8,312 bases of DNA from contig JAJXZM010000300.1 of NCBI GenBank assembly GCA_021780055.1, positions 1 through 8,312 on the forward strand, in the 5' to 3' direction. Numbering within the stretch: position 1 is the stretch's first letter; every line of letters starts with the position of its first letter. This DNA comes from Acidobacteriota bacterium (GTDB lineage Bacteria; Acidobacteriota; Terriglobia; UBA7540). Shown one piece after another: positions 6,346-8,312 of this stretch. The position numbers and the translations under genes are program-made. The notes beneath the pieces were generated by a model. It saw only the letters and a list, made by a program, of their open reading frames with translations, did not search any database and was not told the DNA's origin.

Positions 6346-6412
6346 GCGGGGCGCGAGGGCTCATAGCGGGTTGTCACCTTATCCGGCGGCCCCGGCATAA
6401 GAACTGGGCCTT

Positions 6413-6426
6413 ATATAGCCCTATAT
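6413..6426. other. Small AT-rich palindrome downstream of the DUF2892 gene
   Basis: ATATAG (6413-6418) and CTATAT (6421-6426) form a perfect inverted repeat with a 2-base centre, flanked by GGGCC on the left. It lies between two converging gene ends, where an operator would be unexpected. It may be a minor terminator element or chance. Confidence 0.25.
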
Positions 6427-6474
6427 GCAGAGTTTCGCGGCTTCCGCACCACGTTAGGGGCCTGTTTGATCAAT

Positions 6475-6663
6475 CTACGACTTGATGCCAATCTTGCGCA
6501 GAATGGCCATCATCGGGCACCAGTTGGTGAAAGCCGACTGGAACAGGTTCAAGCCTACGAAGGCGGTGAACGCGTACCACCATTCATTGACGAAATGCCC
6601 GAGCAGAACGGTGGCAAAAACAAAAAGCCCGGCAATCAGCCGAAGCCATCGATTCAAGTCCAT
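6475..6663 (-). CDS. DUF2892 family small inner-membrane protein
   Basis: This 62-residue protein has two hydrophobic segments (about 9-23 and 29-44). It ends with the signature of the DUF2892 or YgaP-like membrane domain: GLNLFQSAFTNWCPMMAILRKIGI, with Cys49. In YgaP this domain is joined to a rhodanese (sulfurtransferase) domain. Here it stands alone, so a sulfur role is possible but not shown. The ATG is preceded by AAGGAG (6670-6675) with a 6-base spacer. It begins 21 bases after the stop of the universal stress protein and is the last gene of the pump operon. Length and motif fit the family well. Confidence 0.88.
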   Translation of the reverse strand: MDLNRWLRLIAGLFVFATVLLGHFVNEWWYAFTAFVGLNLFQSAFTNWCPMMAILRKIGIKS

Positions 6664-6684
6664 GTGACGCTCCTTAAAGGTTGA

Positions 6685-7554
6685 TTATCGTGTTCCTTTT
6701 TTTGCTGCCGGAATAACCAGAACCGAAGCATGAGTGTGTCGCATCACTCTTTCAGTTGTGGTTCCCAAAGTGGTGAATTCCAGGAACGGCCGGTGCTGCG
6801 CTCCCATGACGATGAGATCTGCCAAGTGTTCCCTCGCCGCAAGAATAATCTGTTCGGCGGGGTCGCCCTGGCGAACCACTTCAGAAACCTCGCAACGCCC
6901 CCGCACTTCCTGAGGAACCCAATCGCAAATGCGCTGGCGTACTTCTTCCTCTTTCACTTCTTTGTGGTCTGTTGCGTGGACAACCCAGAGCCTTGCCCCG
7001 AATGCGGCGGCAAGCTCCGAAGAGATTACCATGCTTTGCTGCGAGAGGCTCGTGAAATTGATGGGGCAGAGAATGTTTTTGATGGCGGGCAATTGTTCCG
7101 GGCTCTGCTCTGACTTCACAATCAGGACCGGACAACTGGATGAGCGGACAACGTCCTCGGCCACTGAACCCAGGCGCAGCCGCGCAACTCCGGTGCGGCC
7201 GTGACTACCCATCACGATCAGGCCAGCGGACATCTGCTTCGCCCGCTCCAGGATTCGCTCGGTTGGATGCCCTTCAACGACGGTGGTCTTGTAAGGTACC
7301 AGTTCGTCCAGCGCTGACTTTGCCAAGGTCTCGAGTTCGCGCTCCACCGCCTGTTCACGTTCCTTTTCCTGGCGTGAAAGCTGCTCAATCTGAGTCTCGG
7401 TGAAGTATCGTGGCGGCTCCCACCAATCGGCGTAAAGGGCTTCGAGCGGCACTCCGAACGTGCGGGCAAAGAGGCCTGCCCATTTGAGGACGGCGCCTGA
7501 GACCGGACTCAGATCGACTGCGCACAAAACGTTACTCGGTTTAAAAAGTGTCAT
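6685..7554 (-). CDS. Universal stress protein with two UspA domains
   Basis: This 289-residue cytoplasmic protein is built from two UspA folds, about 5-147 and 157-281. The first opens with [14 protein letters not shown] and carries the full nucleotide motif G-2x-G-9x-G-(S/T), at G116, G119, G129 and S130, followed by CPVLIV. It should bind ATP or a related nucleotide. The second opens with [10 protein letters not shown] and keeps G251, G264 and T265 but has His254 in place of the second Gly, so its site is probably altered or lost. A charged helix rich in Glu and Arg (about 53-85) is inserted in the first domain. The start ATG overlaps the pump stop codon as ATGA, and GGAGG (7561-7565) lies inside the pump gene, which suggests coupled translation. 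Such proteins respond to starvation, redox or membrane stress. The exact signal is not visible. Confidence 0.94.
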   Translation of the reverse strand: MTLFKPSNVLCAVDLSPVSGAVLKWAGLFARTFGVPLEALYADWWEPPRYFTETQIEQLSRQEKEREQAVERELETLAKSALDELVPYKTTVVEGHPTERILERAKQMSAGLIVMGSHGRTGVARLRLGSVAEDVVRSSSCPVLIVKSEQSPEQLPAIKNILCPINFTSLSQQSMVISSELAAAFGARLWVVHATDHKEVKEEEVRQRICDWVPQEVRGRCEVSEVVRQGDPAEQIILAAREHLADLIVMGAQHRPFLEFTTLGTTTERVMRHTHASVLVIPAAKKGTR

Positions 7555-8312
7555 TCCGCACCTCCGGCCGGTTTGTCGGTGTTAGCCTGCGCGTGTTTCT
7601 TGCGGGCGGTCATGTAATACAGGACGGGCACGGCTATTTGCGAGAGCAGGGTAGAAGCAATAGCGCCCGCAATCAGGGCAATAGCCAATCCACGGAATAT
7701 GGGGTCAGACAGAATCACCAGCGCGCCTACAACCACGGCGGCCGCGGTAAGAAGGATGGGGCGGAACCGGACGGCCCCGGCATCAATGACGGATTCTTCC
7801 AATGACATTCCCTGCGCCAGACGCAGTTCCACAAAGTCCACCACCAATATGGAATTGCGAACAATGATGCCGGCAAGGGCAATCACTCCGATGATGGACG
7901 TGGCCGTAAAGAAGGCGCCCATGATTGCGTGGGCCGGCAGAACGCCGATCAGCGTCAGAGGAATCGGCGCCATGATGACCAGCGGGACGATGAATGACTG
8001 GAACCATCCGACGACTATTCCGTAAATCAGGATCAACGCTACAAGAAACGCGAAGCCAAGGTCACGGAAAACTTCATAGGTGATCTGCCACTCGCCGTCC
8101 CACTTCATTGAATAGGTGTTGGTCAGGAAGGGTTGGTGGGTCAGATAGCGTTCCACACTGGTTCCGTTGGGAGCCTTGACCGAGTTCAGCTCTTTTGCCA
8201 GCCTGATCATCGCGTAGACTGGGCTCTCTTCCTGGCCGGCAACGTCGCCCGTGACGTACACCACCGGTTTCAGGTTCTTGTGATAGATGGTCTGCTCGAT
8301 GGTTTCCTCTTT
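7551..8312 (-). CDS. RND efflux pump inner-membrane subunit, C-terminal part (AcrB/AcrD/AcrF family)
   Basis: The frame is open from the right edge to TGA at 7551-7553, giving 253 visible residues. That is roughly the last quarter of a protein that is normally over 1000 residues long. It begins in the second periplasmic loop ([16 protein letters not shown]). It continues through about five transmembrane helices (visible residues near 85-102, 108-126, 134-158, 187-205 and 210-230), matching TM8 to TM12 of the family. The signature [19 protein letters not shown], then [13 protein letters not shown] and DPIFRGLA, is typical of AcrB/AcrD/AcrF. These trimers use the proton gradient to expel drugs, detergents or metals through an outer-membrane channel. 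The charged residues that relay protons lie in TM4 and are not seen, so substrate class cannot be told. Adaptor and channel genes are expected upstream, beyond the window. It overlaps the stress-protein gene by 4 bp. Confidence 0.93.
   Translation of the reverse strand, partial: KEETIEQTIYHKNLKPVVYVTGDVAGQEESPVYAMIRLAKELNSVKAPNGTSVERYLTHQPFLTNTYSMKWDGEWQITYEVFRDLGFAFLVALILIYGIVVGWFQSFIVPLVIMAPIPLTLIGVLPAHAIMGAFFTATSIIGVIALAGIIVRNSILVVDFVELRLAQGMSLEESVIDAGAVRFRPILLTAAAVVVGALVILSDPIFRGLAIALIAGAIASTLLSQIAVPVLYYMTARKKHAQANTDKPAGGAE

Noticed and set aside
7699..8025. A 108-codon + strand frame opposite the RND pump gene
   Set aside because: It has the Thr/Met/Arg-rich composition expected from the complement of membrane-helix codons, and the pump signature on the other strand is unambiguous.

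Overview
The window is a moderately GC-rich bacterial chromosome fragment carrying six complete genes and two genes cut by its edges. It has no tRNA, rRNA, CRISPR array, transposase or phage gene. The gene content suggests a Gram-negative bacterium: an RND inner-membrane pump, a TonB C-terminal domain protein, a lipobox lipoprotein and an SLT-type muramidase. The pairing of a DUF4382/DUF5666 lipoprotein with a small secreted TonB_C protein is familiar from Acidobacteriota. That assignment is an inference from gene families, not a proven placement.

Left part (1-2396). A receiver-like domain on the + strand is cut by the left edge and converges with a secreted TonB_C-domain protein on the - strand. 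Upstream of the latter, on the same strand, lies a 508-residue cobalamin-binding radical SAM enzyme. It starts at a TTG codon that is fixed by a strong Shine-Dalgarno sequence.

Middle (2397-4836). A gene-poor stretch of almost 800 bp (2397-3182) holds an A-rich (- strand) tract, a promoter-like TTGACA element and an unusually dense run of hairpins. It is followed by an anchored lytic-transglycosylase-like protein (- strand). A second stretch of nearly 390 bp (4449-4836) separates that gene from the divergent lipoprotein gene and should carry both promoters.

Right part (4837-8312). The DUF4382/DUF5666 lipoprotein (+) ends at a good hairpin terminator that also faces the converging operon. That operon (- strand) reads RND efflux pump (cut by the right edge), then a tandem universal stress protein, then a DUF2892 small membrane protein. 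The pump and stress-protein genes overlap by 4 bp (ATGA), and the DUF2892 gene follows after about 20 bp, so the three look co-transcribed and partly translationally coupled.

No clear new multi-gene system is visible. The points most worth a second look are the hairpin-dense intergenic region, the receiver domain that has lost its phosphorylation residues, and the coupling of an efflux pump to a stress protein with one degenerate nucleotide-binding site.
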